In this document: positions 47,794 to 57,305 of the stretch, piece by piece
Position numbering within the stretch: position 1 is the stretch's first letter
Layout of the letters: each line of letters begins with the position of its first letter
Assembly (NCBI RefSeq): GCF_002001165.1
Contig: NZ_MUNQ01000012.1
Location: forward strand, 124,001-188,000
Length of the DNA stretch: 64,000 bases
Direction of reading: 5' to 3'
Source of the DNA: Rhodanobacter sp. C05
GTDB lineage: Bacteria > Pseudomonadota > Gammaproteobacteria > Xanthomonadales > Rhodanobacteraceae
Notes under the pieces: generated by a model
Database searches by the model: none
The model's input: the letters and a program-made list of their open reading frames with translations, nothing else
Told to the model about the DNA's origin: nothing
Program-made: the position numbers and the translations under genes

Positions 47794-49140
47794 ATGACTT
47801 CCTTTTTCGGCTCGGTGTTCTGGTTGCTGGTCACGCTTGGCGTGCTGGTGACCTTTCATGAATTCGGCCACTACTGGGTCGCGCGGCGCTGCGGCGTCAA
47901 GGTATTGCGTTTCTCGGTTGGCTTCGGCAACGCGATCTGGAAGCGCATCGGCCGCGACGGCACCGAATACCAGATCGCCGCGATCCCGCTGGGTGGCTAC
48001 GTCAAGATGCTGGATGCACGCGAGGGCGAGGTCGATCCCGCTTTGCGCGACCAGGAGTTCACCAGCAAGCCGGTGTGGAAGCGTATCGCCATCGTGGCCG
48101 CTGGGCCCGGCTTCAATCTGATCTTCACTCTCGCTGCGTTCTGGCTGATGTTCATGCTTGGCCGGCCAGACGTCGCACCGATAGTCACTGCCGCACCGCA
48201 CAGCATTGCCGCCGAGGCGGGTATCCAGCCGGGCGACCGCATTATCAGCATCGATGATCACGCGGTAGCTACCTGGAGTGACTCGCTCGATACCTTGGCC
48301 TACGCATTGCTCGGTCGTGTACCGCTGCCAGTCACGGTACGCGGCAATGACGGCCGTTCACGTCAGCTCGTGTTGCCATTGAACGAGCTACCTCCCGGGC
48401 AGTCCGTCGACAAATACATGGACAAACTCGGCCTGGACCTCAATCCCGTGCCGCCGATTGTTGCCACGGTGCTGCCCGGCAAGCCTGCTGCCGAAGGGGG
48501 CATGCGCGGCGGCGACCGCATCGTCAGCGTCAATGGCGAGCCTGTTGCCGACTACGTGCAGTTCCAGCAACTGGTTCCGAAACTGGCGGCCACGTCACCA
48601 CAGCTGCACCTGGTGGTCGATCGCGGAGGTACCAAGCTGCCATTGACCATCACCGCACGCCATGAATCGCTCGACGGCCAACCGGTCAGCTGGGTCATTG
48701 GCGTGCAAGGCATGCCGCGGGAGCCAGCCATCATCCAATACGGGCCCTGGCGTGCCATGGGTGCCGCATTGCAAACCACCTGGGACGGCACCACACGCAC
48801 ATTCAACATGATTGGCCAGATGCTGTCCGGCAAAGCCTCGACCAACAATCTATCCGGTGTCATCGGCATCGCCCAGGTCGCCAACGCTTCGGCCAGCATG
48901 GGTTTGCCGTGGTTCCTCAATTTCCTGGCGATGGTATCGCTGAGCCTGGCTATTCTTAACCTGCTGCCCATCCCCGTCCTGGATGGTGGGCACCTGCTGT
49001 ATTATGTCGTGGAGTTGATCAAAGGTAGCCCGGTCAGCGAACAGGTGATGATCGTCGGCCAATACATCGGACTGGCCTTGCTGTTCACCCTGATGGGGCT
49101 GGCGTTTTTCAACGACATTCACCGTACTTTTCTGTCGTGA
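47794..49140 (+). CDS. rseP: Site-2 zinc metalloprotease RseP
   Basis: RseP is an inner-membrane protease of 448 residues that cleaves the anti-sigma factor RseA within the membrane. The zinc motif HEFGH is in the first helix region (VTFHEFGHYWVARRCGVKVLRFSVGFG), two PDZ domains lie in the middle (about 125-305), and the third ligand is in NLLPIPVLDGGHLLYYV. The ATG at 47794 is used; a TTG three bases earlier is also in frame. bamA follows after 201 bp. Confidence 0.96.
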   Translation: MTSFFGSVFWLLVTLGVLVTFHEFGHYWVARRCGVKVLRFSVGFGNAIWKRIGRDGTEYQIAAIPLGGYVKMLDAREGEVDPALRDQEFTSKPVWKRIAIVAAGPGFNLIFTLAAFWLMFMLGRPDVAPIVTAAPHSIAAEAGIQPGDRIISIDDHAVATWSDSLDTLAYALLGRVPLPVTVRGNDGRSRQLVLPLNELPPGQSVDKYMDKLGLDLNPVPPIVATVLPGKPAAEGGMRGGDRIVSVNGEPVADYVQFQQLVPKLAATSPQLHLVVDRGGTKLPLTITARHESLDGQPVSWVIGVQGMPREPAIIQYGPWRAMGAALQTTWDGTTRTFNMIGQMLSGKASTNNLSGVIGIAQVANASASMGLPWFLNFLAMVSLSLAILNLLPIPVLDGGHLLYYVVELIKGSPVSEQVMIVGQYIGLALLFTLMGLAFFNDIHRTFLS

Positions 49141-49341
49141 CAGGCATAGGCAGCGAATGTGGCTTGTCATCGACTTGCCTGCCTGTACTTGTCGCGGCAT
49201 GGTGCGTTGGTGTGCAACACCCAAACGACGTACTTCTGTCGAGTACGAATTCTTTTTCGAGACAGGGTCAATCCCTGTTTCATGCGTTGATCGGGGCGGC
49301 CGCGCTGGCTGTTCCATCGAAATAACCCAACGGAACCGACG

Positions 49342-51759
49342 ATGAAGCGTATCGCCGCGCTGATCCTGCTTGCCTCCCTCTCCGCCAATGCGTTTGCATT
49401 CGACCCGTTCGTGGTGTCGGACATCCGCATCGACGGCCTCAGCCGCATCTCCGCCGGTACCGTGTACAACTACCTGCCGATCAACAAGGGCGATCGACTG
49501 ACCAACGACGAGGCCCAGCGGGCCATCCGTGCGTTGTATCAGACCAAGTTCTTCAGCGATGTGAAACTTGACCGCGACGGCAATATCCTGGTGATCAAGG
49601 TGGTCGAGCGCCCATCGATCGCCAAGCTGAACATTCGCGGCAACAAGGACATCAAGACCGATGATCTGAAAAAGGGCCTGAAGGAAATCGGCCTGATCGA
49701 GGGCGGAACCTTCGATCGACTGGCACTGGACAATGTGCAACAGGAACTGATTCGCCAGTACTACAACCGCGGCAAGTACAACGTGTCGGTAATCCCGCAC
49801 GTGACCGAGCTTGACCGCAATCGCATCTCCATCGATCTCGAGATCCGCGAAGGCAAGGTCGCCACGATCAAGGAAATCAACATCCTTGGCAATCACGCAT
49901 TCACCGACAAGCAGATCCGCAAGGGCTTCGAGTCGAATACCGCCAACCTGATGTCGTGGTATTCGAAGGACGACCAGTACTCCCGTGAAAAGCTTTCCGG
50001 CGATCTCGAGAAGCTGCAGTCCTATTACATGGATCGCGGCTATGCCGATTTTGGTGTGGATTCCACCCAGGTCTCGATCGCACCGGACAAACGCGGCATG
50101 TATATCGACGCCAGCGTGAAAGAGGGTGACATCTACAAGGTGACCGACGTCAAGCTGCTCGGCGAGTTGATCCTCCCGGAGGAAAGCCTGCGCCAGCTGA
50201 TCTACATCAAGCCAGGCGACACCTTCAATCGCGGTGCGATCGAGGCAAGCTCGAAGTCGATCAAAGGCATACTGGCCAATATCGGTTACGCCTTTGCCAA
50301 GGTCACCCCGATCCCCAAACTGGACAAGGACAAGCGTACGGTCGATCTGACCCTGTACATCGAACCCGGCCAGCGCGTATACGTCCGTCGGGTCATCTTC
50401 CAAGGCAATACCCGTACCGAGGATGAGGTGCTTCGCCGCGAAATGCGCCAGCTTGAAGGTTCCTGGTATTCGCAGGCCGCGATCGACCGTTCCAAGATCC
50501 GCCTGCAACGACTGGGTTTCTTCAAGACGGTCGACATCGACAAGAAACTGGTGGCCGGCACGCAGGACCAGGTCGACATCAGCGTCAAGGTCGAGGAGCA
50601 ATCTGCCGGCAGCCTGCAGTTCGGCGTGGGCTATTCGCAGCTCGAAGGCATCATCCTGAATGCCTCGGTGTCGCAGAACAACCTGTTCGGCACCGGTGAC
50701 AGCTTCTCGGTGAGCGGTTCGCGCAGCTTTTACACCACCAGTTACGGTGTCAACTATTACAACCCGTACCTGACCGACAGCGGTGTCGGTATCGGTTACA
50801 GCGCCAATTATTCCAAGACCGACTACGGCAATACCGATTTCGCGGACTACTCCACCAGCCAGAAATCCTTTTCCAGCTATCTCGGTATCCCGATCACCGA
50901 AACCGACGCCATGCGCGTGGGCCTGGGCATCAGCAGCAACAAGGTCAACCTGATTCCGGGCTACAGCCCGCAAATGCTGATCGACTACCAGAACGAAATC
51001 GGCAACCAGACCATCCATTCATGGATCGGTACACTCGGCTGGAACCATGATACCCGCAACGGTTACTGGGCACCGACCCGCGGCGGCCTGATCTCTGCGA
51101 CGACCGATATTGCCCTGCCCGGCTCGACCGTGCAGTACTGGAAGCTGACAACCGAAATCAACCACTACTGGCCAATCGGCAAGGGCTTCGTGCTGTATCT
51201 GGATGGTCAGGCTGGCTACGGCAAGACCTATGGCAGCAACGGCATCAGTGACCAGGCTTTCGACGCACTGAAAGCCGCCTACGCTACCGCCGGCCAGCCT
51301 GCTCCGACGGACATGCGCAACGACTTCCCGTTCTGGCAGAACCTCTACTCAGGCGGCGTGCGCGACGTGCGCGGTTTCCAGGACAACACGTTGGGACCGC
51401 GCGTCTGCATCGACGGCACCACCCCGGCCAAGAACGGCTACTGCGACAGCGGCAGCTATTACGCGCAGCCGATCGGCGGTGCGTTCAAGGTGCTTGGTAC
51501 CGCCGAATTGTACCTGCCGCTGCCGTTCCTGAAGGACACCAACACCGCGCGCGTATCGGTGTTCACCGACGTCGGCAACGCCTACCAGAACATCCAGAGC
51601 TTCAGCGCCAGCACCCTGCGCGCATCGGCCGGCATCTCGCTGCATTGGCAGGCACCGATCGGCCCGCTGATCATCAGCCTGGCTGTGCCGTTCCGCACAC
51701 AGCCCTCGGACAGCCATTACGAGGAGCGCATCCAGTTCACCTTCGGCAGCCAGTTCTGA
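49342..51759 (+). CDS. bamA: Outer membrane assembly factor BamA
   Basis: BamA is the core of the BAM complex that inserts beta-barrel proteins. The 805 residues comprise a signal peptide (MKRIAALILLASLSANAFA), five POTRA domains (about 22-425) and a 16-strand barrel ending in phenylalanine (IQFTFGSQF). The conserved V-R-G-F of loop 6 is present (VRDVRGFQDNTLGPR). A strong terminator follows, and no skp gene lies between it and lpxD. Confidence 0.98.
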   Translation: MKRIAALILLASLSANAFAFDPFVVSDIRIDGLSRISAGTVYNYLPINKGDRLTNDEAQRAIRALYQTKFFSDVKLDRDGNILVIKVVERPSIAKLNIRGNKDIKTDDLKKGLKEIGLIEGGTFDRLALDNVQQELIRQYYNRGKYNVSVIPHVTELDRNRISIDLEIREGKVATIKEINILGNHAFTDKQIRKGFESNTANLMSWYSKDDQYSREKLSGDLEKLQSYYMDRGYADFGVDSTQVSIAPDKRGMYIDASVKEGDIYKVTDVKLLGELILPEESLRQLIYIKPGDTFNRGAIEASSKSIKGILANIGYAFAKVTPIPKLDKDKRTVDLTLYIEPGQRVYVRRVIFQGNTRTEDEVLRREMRQLEGSWYSQAAIDRSKIRLQRLGFFKTVDIDKKLVAGTQDQVDISVKVEEQSAGSLQFGVGYSQLEGIILNASVSQNNLFGTGDSFSVSGSRSFYTTSYGVNYYNPYLTDSGVGIGYSANYSKTDYGNTDFADYSTSQKSFSSYLGIPITETDAMRVGLGISSNKVNLIPGYSPQMLIDYQNEIGNQTIHSWIGTLGWNHDTRNGYWAPTRGGLISATTDIALPGSTVQYWKLTTEINHYWPIGKGFVLYLDGQAGYGKTYGSNGISDQAFDALKAAYATAGQPAPTDMRNDFPFWQNLYSGGVRDVRGFQDNTLGPRVCIDGTTPAKNGYCDSGSYYAQPIGGAFKVLGTAELYLPLPFLKDTNTARVSVFTDVGNAYQNIQSFSASTLRASAGISLHWQAPIGPLIISLAVPFRTQPSDSHYEERIQFTFGSQF

Positions 51760-51784
51760 CCGGAGCCTGCGAACAATGTGCTGC

Positions 51785-51813
51785 AAAAAAGCGCGGCGAT
51801 GCCGCGCTTTTTT
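51785..51813. terminator. Intrinsic terminator between bamA and lpxD
   Basis: AAAAAAGCGCGGC-GAT-GCCGCGCTTTTTT is symmetrical and should work in both directions. It separates bamA from the lpxD-fabZ-lpxA-lpxB group, at the place where skp lies in many gammaproteobacteria. Confidence 0.9.
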
Positions 51814-51886
51814 GCTTTGAGGTATACAGAGGCCACGCATAATGGCTGGCTGCCGATACAATGGCCACCGTGTCACGGAGAGCATC

Positions 51887-52933
51887 TTGAGCGCGAACAG
51901 CACCTACTCCCTCGCCAAACTCGCCGAGCAGTTCGATCTGATCTGTCACGGCGATGCCGAGATCCGCCTCGACGGCGTCGGCACACTGGCAGGCGCCGGC
52001 CCCAGCCAGCTGAGCTTCCTCTCCAACAGCAAGTACAGCGCACAACTGGCTGCTACCCGTGCCGGCGCAGTGGTACTGCGTGAGGAGGATCTCGCCAACT
52101 GCCCCGTGGCGGCGCTCGTTGCGCGCGATCCCTACGTCGCCTACGCGAAAATCGCCGCGTTGTTCGAACGCCTGCCGGCCGCGCCCGCGGGAATCCACCC
52201 AAGCGCCGTGGTTGCCACCAGCGCGCAGGTCAGCAGCAGCGCCAGCATTGGCCCTTGCTGCGTGATTGGCGAAGGCGCGGTGATCGGGGACGGTGTCGTG
52301 CTTGGCCCCCATTGCATCATCGGCGAGGGTTGCACGGTTGGTGCGCAGTCGCGGCTGGTTGCCCGGGTGACCCTGGTCACCCGCGTCGCCCTGGGCAAGC
52401 GCGTGCTAGTGCATCCCGGTGCCGTGATCGGTTCGGATGGCTTCGGTCTTGCCTTTGATCGCAGCGCCTCCGAGCACGGCAGCTGGATCAAGCTGCCGCA
52501 GCTTGGCGGCGTGCGCATCGGTGACGACTGCGAGATCGGTGCGAATACCACGATCGACCGCGGCGCGCTGGACGACACCGTGCTGGAAGAGGACGTGCGA
52601 CTGGACAACCAGATCCAGATCGCCCACAACGTCCACGTCGGCGCGCATACCGCCATGGCCGGCTGCGCCGCTGTAGCCGGCAGCGCAAAAATCGGTCGAT
52701 ACTGCATGATCGGCGGCAATGCGGGCGTGCTAGGCCATCTCGAACTGGCCGACCGGGTTACCATTACCGCCAAGAGCCTGGTCACGCATTCGATCCGCGA
52801 GCCGGGCGAATATTCATCCGGCGTGCCGCTGCAGGAAAACCGCCAATGGCGGAAGAATGCGGCACGCTTCAAGCATCTGGACGAGTACGCGCGCCGGTTG
52901 TCGGCGCTGGAGAAGGACAGCAACAATGAGTGA
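51887..52933 (+). CDS. lpxD: UDP-3-O-(3-hydroxyacyl)glucosamine N-acyltransferase LpxD
   Basis: This is the third lipid A enzyme. The 348 residues have an N-terminal uridine-binding domain (YSLAKLAEQFDLICHGDAEIRLDGVGTL) followed by a left-handed beta-helix of hexapeptide repeats with the catalytic histidine in QIAHNVHVGAHTAMAGCAAVAGS. The start is taken as TTG at 51887, which follows GGAGAG by 5 nt and begins at the family position; an ATG at 51842 is open but overlaps the region just after the terminator. Confidence 0.95.
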   Translation: MSANSTYSLAKLAEQFDLICHGDAEIRLDGVGTLAGAGPSQLSFLSNSKYSAQLAATRAGAVVLREEDLANCPVAALVARDPYVAYAKIAALFERLPAAPAGIHPSAVVATSAQVSSSASIGPCCVIGEGAVIGDGVVLGPHCIIGEGCTVGAQSRLVARVTLVTRVALGKRVLVHPGAVIGSDGFGLAFDRSASEHGSWIKLPQLGGVRIGDDCEIGANTTIDRGALDDTVLEEDVRLDNQIQIAHNVHVGAHTAMAGCAAVAGSAKIGRYCMIGGNAGVLGHLELADRVTITAKSLVTHSIREPGEYSSGVPLQENRQWRKNAARFKHLDEYARRLSALEKDSNNE

Positions 52934-53399
52934 AAAAATCGGGACCCTGACGTTGCCGATCAATGTGGAGCAGATCCAGCAATTGCTGCCGCATCGCTAT
53001 CCGTTCCTGCTGGTGGACCGGGTCATCGAGATCGTGCCCGATGTCAGCGTGGTCGGGCTGAAGAACGTGACCATCAACGAACCGTTCTTCCAGGGACATT
53101 TCCCCGGTCATCCGGTCATGCCTGGCGTGCTGATCGTCGAGGCGATGGCACAGACCGCCGGCCTGCTGACCCAGATCAGCCGGCATCTCAAGGGCGACAA
53201 GGGCAGTCCGCTGTTCTACCTGGTCAAGGTCGACAACGCGCGCTTCAGCGCGCCGGTGGTGCCCGGCGACCAGTTGCGTCTGGAGGTGACCCTGAAACGC
53301 CTGATGCGCGGCATGGGCCTGTTCGTGGCGCGGACCCTGGTCGATGGCAAGGAAGTGGCCAGCTGCGAACTGATGTGCGCGGCGAGATCCGACAAATGA
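52926..53399 (+). CDS. fabZ: 3-hydroxyacyl-ACP dehydratase FabZ
   Basis: FabZ dehydrates 3-hydroxyacyl-ACP in fatty acid elongation and competes with LpxA/LpxD for substrate. The 157 residues contain the hot-dog fold, [14 protein letters not shown], and the catalytic histidine and glutamate in [23 protein letters not shown]. It overlaps lpxD by 8 bp and lpxA by 4 bp. Confidence 0.98.
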   Translation: MSEKIGTLTLPINVEQIQQLLPHRYPFLLVDRVIEIVPDVSVVGLKNVTINEPFFQGHFPGHPVMPGVLIVEAMAQTAGLLTQISRHLKGDKGSPLFYLVKVDNARFSAPVVPGDQLRLEVTLKRLMRGMGLFVARTLVDGKEVASCELMCAARSDK

Positions 53400-54169
53400 T
53401 CCATCCCACTGCGCAAATCGATCCTTCCGCGATCATCGGAGCCAACGTCAGCATCGGTGCCTTTAGCGTGATCGGTGCCGACGTGGAAATCGGCGATGGC
53501 ACGGTGGTCGGACCGCACGTGGTGATCGAAGGACCGACCCGGATCGGCCGCGACAACCGCATTGCCCAGTTCGCCTCACTCGGTGGCGCACCGCAGGACA
53601 AGAAATTCGCTGGCGAGCACACCGAGCTGGTGATCGGCGACCGCAATCTGATCCGCGAATTCGCCACCCTCAACCGGGGTACCGGCGATGGCGGCGGTGC
53701 CACCCGCATCGGCAACGACAACTGGGTGCTGGCCTACGTGCATATCGCACATGATTGCCAGGTCGGCAACAACGTGGTTTTTTCCAACTACTCGGCACTG
53801 GCCGGGCATGTGGAAATCGGCGACTGGACGATCATGTCGGGTTATTCCGGCGTGCATCAATTCTGCAAGGTTGGTGCCCATGCGTTCATCGGGATGGGTT
53901 GCCTGGTCGGACACGACGTACCGCCATTCGTGATGATGGCCAACGAGCAGCAGGGTCGTCCACGCGGCATCAACAGCGAGGGGCTGAAACGCCGCGGCTT
54001 CGACGCCACGCGCATTGCCGCGATCAAGCGTGCCTACCGCACCTTGTACATGGCTGGGCTTTCACTACCCGAAGCACGCGAAAAGCTCACCGAGCAGGCA
54101 CAGCAGAGCGAGGACGTGCGAGCCATGCTGGAATTTCTGAGCCGCAGCGAGCGAGCGCTCGCGCGATAA
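53396..54169 (+). CDS. lpxA: UDP-N-acetylglucosamine O-acyltransferase LpxA
   Basis: LpxA starts lipid A synthesis. The 257-residue protein begins with the conserved [11 protein letters not shown], has hexapeptide repeats of a left-handed beta-helix with the catalytic histidine in [15 protein letters not shown], and a helical C-terminal domain. It starts inside the fabZ stop codon (ATGA). Confidence 0.98.
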   Translation: MIHPTAQIDPSAIIGANVSIGAFSVIGADVEIGDGTVVGPHVVIEGPTRIGRDNRIAQFASLGGAPQDKKFAGEHTELVIGDRNLIREFATLNRGTGDGGGATRIGNDNWVLAYVHIAHDCQVGNNVVFSNYSALAGHVEIGDWTIMSGYSGVHQFCKVGAHAFIGMGCLVGHDVPPFVMMANEQQGRPRGINSEGLKRRGFDATRIAAIKRAYRTLYMAGLSLPEAREKLTEQAQQSEDVRAMLEFLSRSERALAR

Positions 54170-54228
54170 GCGCTTATCGCGCAATCAGGCATGCGCTCTT
54201 GCCCTGACTTCCTGCAGGAGACACCGAT

Positions 54229-55446
54229 ATGCAATCAGGCGACGTCTCTGCACAAGCTCCGCTGATCGCCATCCTTGCCGGCGAGGATTCCGGCGACCAG
54301 CTTGGCGCCGATCTGGTCGTCGCCCTGCGCCAGCGTTACCCGCAAGCCCGTTTCGTCGGCATCGGTGGCGCCCGCATGCAGGCGCAAGGCTTCGAGTCCT
54401 GGTACGACATCCACGAACTTTCGCTGTTCGGCTTCAGCGAAGTGATCAGCCACCTGCCACGCCTGCTGCGCCTGCGCAAGGCACTGGTGGCACGCCTGTT
54501 GAAGGCCCAGCCTGCCGTGGTGGTCGGCATCGATGCCCCCGATTTCAACCTCGGCGTCGAGCGGCGATTGAAACAGGCTGGTCTGCTGACGGTGCATTAC
54601 GTCAGCCCGTCAGTCTGGGCATGGCGAGAGAAACGCGCGGAGAAGATCGGGCGCAGTGCCCGACGCATGCTTTGCCTGTTCCCGATGGAACCGGCGATCT
54701 ACGCCAAACATGGCATCGATGCCCGTTTTGTTGGCCATCCGCTGGCCGACCGCTTCGCCCTGGTATCCGACCGCATCGGTGCACGTGACGTGCTACAGCT
54801 GCCGCAGCAGGCGCCCGTACTGGCCGTGCTGCCGGGCAGCCGGCTGTCCGAACTGGCGCGGCTGGGACAGATTTTCATCGACGCCGCAATGCAGCTGGCC
54901 GCAACCATCCCGGGATTGCGCATCGTGATCCCGGCCGCCAACCCGCAAGTCCATGCCAGGCTCAAGGAGTTGCTGGCGCGGTGCCCGCACGATGGGGCCG
55001 CACCGATGCTCCTGCTGGATGGTCACGCGCACGAGGCGATGCTGGCTGCCGACGTGGTACTGCTGGCCTCCGGCACCGCCACACTGGAAGCCATGCTGGC
55101 GAAGCGACCGATGGTCGTGGGCTATCGCGTGACCCCGATGAGTTATCGCATCGCGTGCGCCATGAAGATGCTGAAAACCGACATCTATTCACTGCCCAAT
55201 ATCCTGGCACGCGCCTGCGGTCTCGGCGATGACCGACTGGTCCCCGAACTGATGCAGGACGATTGCACGGCCGCGAATCTGGCCGCCGCCACACTGGACC
55301 TGTTTCGCGACAGCGAGCGCCGCAGCCATATCGTCGCAGCTTTCGAACAGCTGCATCAGGCATTGCGCGGAGACATGGAAGGGCATGCCGGAGATCGTGC
55401 CGCAGCAGCCATTGCGGAGTTGGTGGATCAGCGCGATGTCGGTTAG
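54229..55446 (+). CDS. lpxB: Lipid-A-disaccharide synthase LpxB
   Basis: This is a GT-B fold glycosyltransferase (family GT19, 405 aa) condensing UDP-2,3-diacylglucosamine with lipid X. Conserved segments are [62 protein letters not shown] and [16 protein letters not shown] lies 7 bp upstream of the ATG. Its 3' end overlaps the probable start of rnhB. Confidence 0.97.
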   Translation: MQSGDVSAQAPLIAILAGEDSGDQLGADLVVALRQRYPQARFVGIGGARMQAQGFESWYDIHELSLFGFSEVISHLPRLLRLRKALVARLLKAQPAVVVGIDAPDFNLGVERRLKQAGLLTVHYVSPSVWAWREKRAEKIGRSARRMLCLFPMEPAIYAKHGIDARFVGHPLADRFALVSDRIGARDVLQLPQQAPVLAVLPGSRLSELARLGQIFIDAAMQLAATIPGLRIVIPAANPQVHARLKELLARCPHDGAAPMLLLDGHAHEAMLAADVVLLASGTATLEAMLAKRPMVVGYRVTPMSYRIACAMKMLKTDIYSLPNILARACGLGDDRLVPELMQDDCTAANLAAATLDLFRDSERRSHIVAAFEQLHQALRGDMEGHAGDRAAAAIAELVDQRDVG

Positions 55447-56098
55447 GCAACCCTTGGCAAGCACCCATCCCTTATCCCAACCTTCTTCCCAAAGGGGAGA
55501 AGGGGCAAACGCAAAAAGCATTTTCACGGCCGGAGTGGACGAGGCTGGCCGCGGCCCTCTGGCCGGGCCATTGGCGGTCGCTGCCGTGATCCTCGATCCC
55601 GATCGCCCGATTGCCGGGCTCAACGATTCGAAGAAGCTCAGCGAAGCAAAACGCGAGGCGTTGTATCCGCTGATCATCGAACGGGCACTGGCATATTGCG
55701 TGATCTTGATCGAACCGGACGAGATCGACCGCCTGAATATCTTCCAGGCCACCATGACCGGCATGAGCCGTGCCGTGAGCGGCCTTACCCCGGCCGCACA
55801 TGAGGCGCTGATCGACGGCAACAAACTGCCCAGGGATCTGCCCTGTCGTGGTCGCGCCATTGTCGGTGGCGACGCGCTGGAGCCGGCGATCAGCGCCGCA
55901 TCGATCCTGGCCAAGGTAAGCCGTGATCGCCTGATGGTGGCGATGGATGCTGTCCATCCCGGCTACGGCTTTGCGGTGCACAAGGGTTATCCGACTCCGG
56001 CGCACCTGACAGCCTTGCAAAAGCTCGGCCCTTGCGCGCAACACCGCTGCAGCTTTGCACCAGTTCGACTGCTGCTGGACCAGGCGAAACTGTTCTGA
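55436..56098 (+). CDS. rnhB: Ribonuclease HII with an unusual N-terminal extension
   Basis: RNase HII removes ribonucleotides from DNA. The catalytic domain begins at [22 protein letters not shown] and has the other acidic residues in [20 protein letters not shown]. No standard start codon lies close to this domain; the nearest plausible one is the ATG at 55436 inside the end of lpxB, giving 220 residues. The roughly 30 extra N-terminal residues are encoded by a GC-rich hairpin repeat. An ATT just before TFTAG-type sequence cannot be excluded as start. Confidence 0.9.
   Translation: MSVRQPLASTHPLSQPSSQRGEGANAKSIFTAGVDEAGRGPLAGPLAVAAVILDPDRPIAGLNDSKKLSEAKREALYPLIIERALAYCVILIEPDEIDRLNIFQATMTGMSRAVSGLTPAAHEALIDGNKLPRDLPCRGRAIVGGDALEPAISAASILAKVSRDRLMVAMDAVHPGYGFAVHKGYPTPAHLTALQKLGPCAQHRCSFAPVRLLLDQAKLF
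55481..55503. repeat. GC-rich hairpin repeat inside the 5' end of rnhB
   Basis: CCTTCTTCCC pairs with GGGGAGAAGG around AAA, preceded by ATCCCTTATCCCAA. The sequence resembles the repeats at 60859-60960 (CCC-TCCC-AACC-CTCCCC pattern). It reads through in frame as Gln-Pro-Ser-Ser-Gln-Arg-Gly-Glu-Gly. Confidence 0.65.
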
Positions 56099-56310
56099 TC
56101 CCGTGCTGCCGACCTGCGGCAGCATGTGCACTCCATTGCTGCGGCCGGTTGCCATATAGGCCATCCGTCCATGCAACTTTTTCCGGCGCTGGCGCATCCT
56201 TTACTGAAAGGATCCCCACATGCACGGATGCGCCAGCCATACCGGCCTGTCCTACCCAGGCACGTCGGTCAGCTGTCTCGGCACACGCATCAGATCGCAG
56301 GAGCCCCGCC

Positions 56311-56508
56311 ATGACGATTCCAGGCCATCGCCCACCCAGGCCATCGACACCAGTCGTCGCCTCAACACCGCCATCGAGCACTTTCGAGCCGACAACTGTC
56401 GACGACAACAGCGCGTCGCATGCCGACTATGATCTCCGGCCCTTGGGGGTTCGCAGTCTCGACCATTACGTGGAATATGACGACGACGAACGCTTTCATA
56501 TCCGCTGA
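56311..56508 (+). CDS. Possible small hypothetical protein
   Basis: In the 535-bp gap between rnhB and the thioredoxin-like gene, an ATG at 56311 follows GGAG by 6 nt and opens 65 codons. The protein is Pro/Thr/Ser-rich at first (MTIPGHRPPRPSTPVVASTPPSS) and acidic with tyrosines at the end (DHYVEYDDDERFHIR). No family is recognised. The rest of the gap shows nothing else convincing. Confidence 0.4.
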   Translation: MTIPGHRPPRPSTPVVASTPPSSTFEPTTVDDNSASHADYDLRPLGVRSLDHYVEYDDDERFHIR

Positions 56509-56633
56509 CGACAGCAGGCACTCGCGGGGACTGGCCTGCAGCACCACCTGCTGAGTGGATGAACACCCCGCCTTGCTTCCACCCTCCCGCGCCCGTTGCT
56601 ACGCTGGCGACAACAATCAGGGGATGGAATGAC

Positions 56634-57179
56634 ATGCGCAGGATCGCTTTAGTGTTGCTCGGACTGATGCTCTGTTTTGCCGCCGACGCGAAAGTGCAGC
56701 GTGGCGACACGCCACCGGATGCGCTGGGCTCGACGCTGGGTGGGTCGGCATTGACCGTGTCCTCGCTGCACGGCAAGGTCGTGGTGGTCAGTTTCTGGGC
56801 GACCTGGTGCGGCTACTGCATGAAGGAGATGCCGGTGCTGGCCGGCCTGCAATCGGTGGCTACCCAACGTGGCCTGCCACTGCAGGTCGTGGCTGTCGAC
56901 TCCAAGGAAGACCACGACACGTTCACGCACAGCGCCCGCCTGCTCAAAAAGCGCTTGCCTGGACTGCTGATCACCTGGGATCGCGACGGCGCGGTCGGCA
57001 AACCTTACGGTTCGAACAAGGGTATCCCGGTCATGTTGATGCTGCATCGTGATGGAACGGTCGCGCATGTCCATGTCGGCTACGGCGAAGACATGCTGGA
57101 CAGCCTGATAGCCGAGATCAATGCCCTGCTTGTCGAGCCCGAGCCGCCGGCCGCTCCCGAAACAAGTGGCAGCCACTGA
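56634..57179 (+). CDS. Exported thioredoxin-like protein (TlpA/ResA type)
   Basis: The 181-residue protein starts with a signal peptide (MRRIALVLLGLMLCFAADA) and has a thioredoxin fold with the active-site motif WATWCGYCMKEMP (C-x-x-C) and the cis-proline region GIPVMLMLHRDG. It probably works in the periplasm in disulfide reduction or cytochrome maturation. It lies alone between rnhB and dnaE, so no partner is indicated. Confidence 0.88.
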   Translation: MRRIALVLLGLMLCFAADAKVQRGDTPPDALGSTLGGSALTVSSLHGKVVVVSFWATWCGYCMKEMPVLAGLQSVATQRGLPLQVVAVDSKEDHDTFTHSARLLKKRLPGLLITWDRDGAVGKPYGSNKGIPVMLMLHRDGTVAHVHVGYGEDMLDSLIAEINALLVEPEPPAAPETSGSH

Positions 57180-57305
57180 TCATCAGCGGCCTCCCCGATA
57201 ACCTGACTCCAGTCACGACACCGCGTCGCGCAAACTGCACGGAAGTCAATCTTGCCGCTCGGCGGAGCGCCGGTTAGCCTGCACAGACTCACCGCGCAAA
57301 TCTGC

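Noticed and set aside
48850-51018. 722-codon minus-strand ORF opposite bamA and rseP
   Set aside because: Antisense to two certain genes; sequence is Asp/Val/His-rich with no domain.
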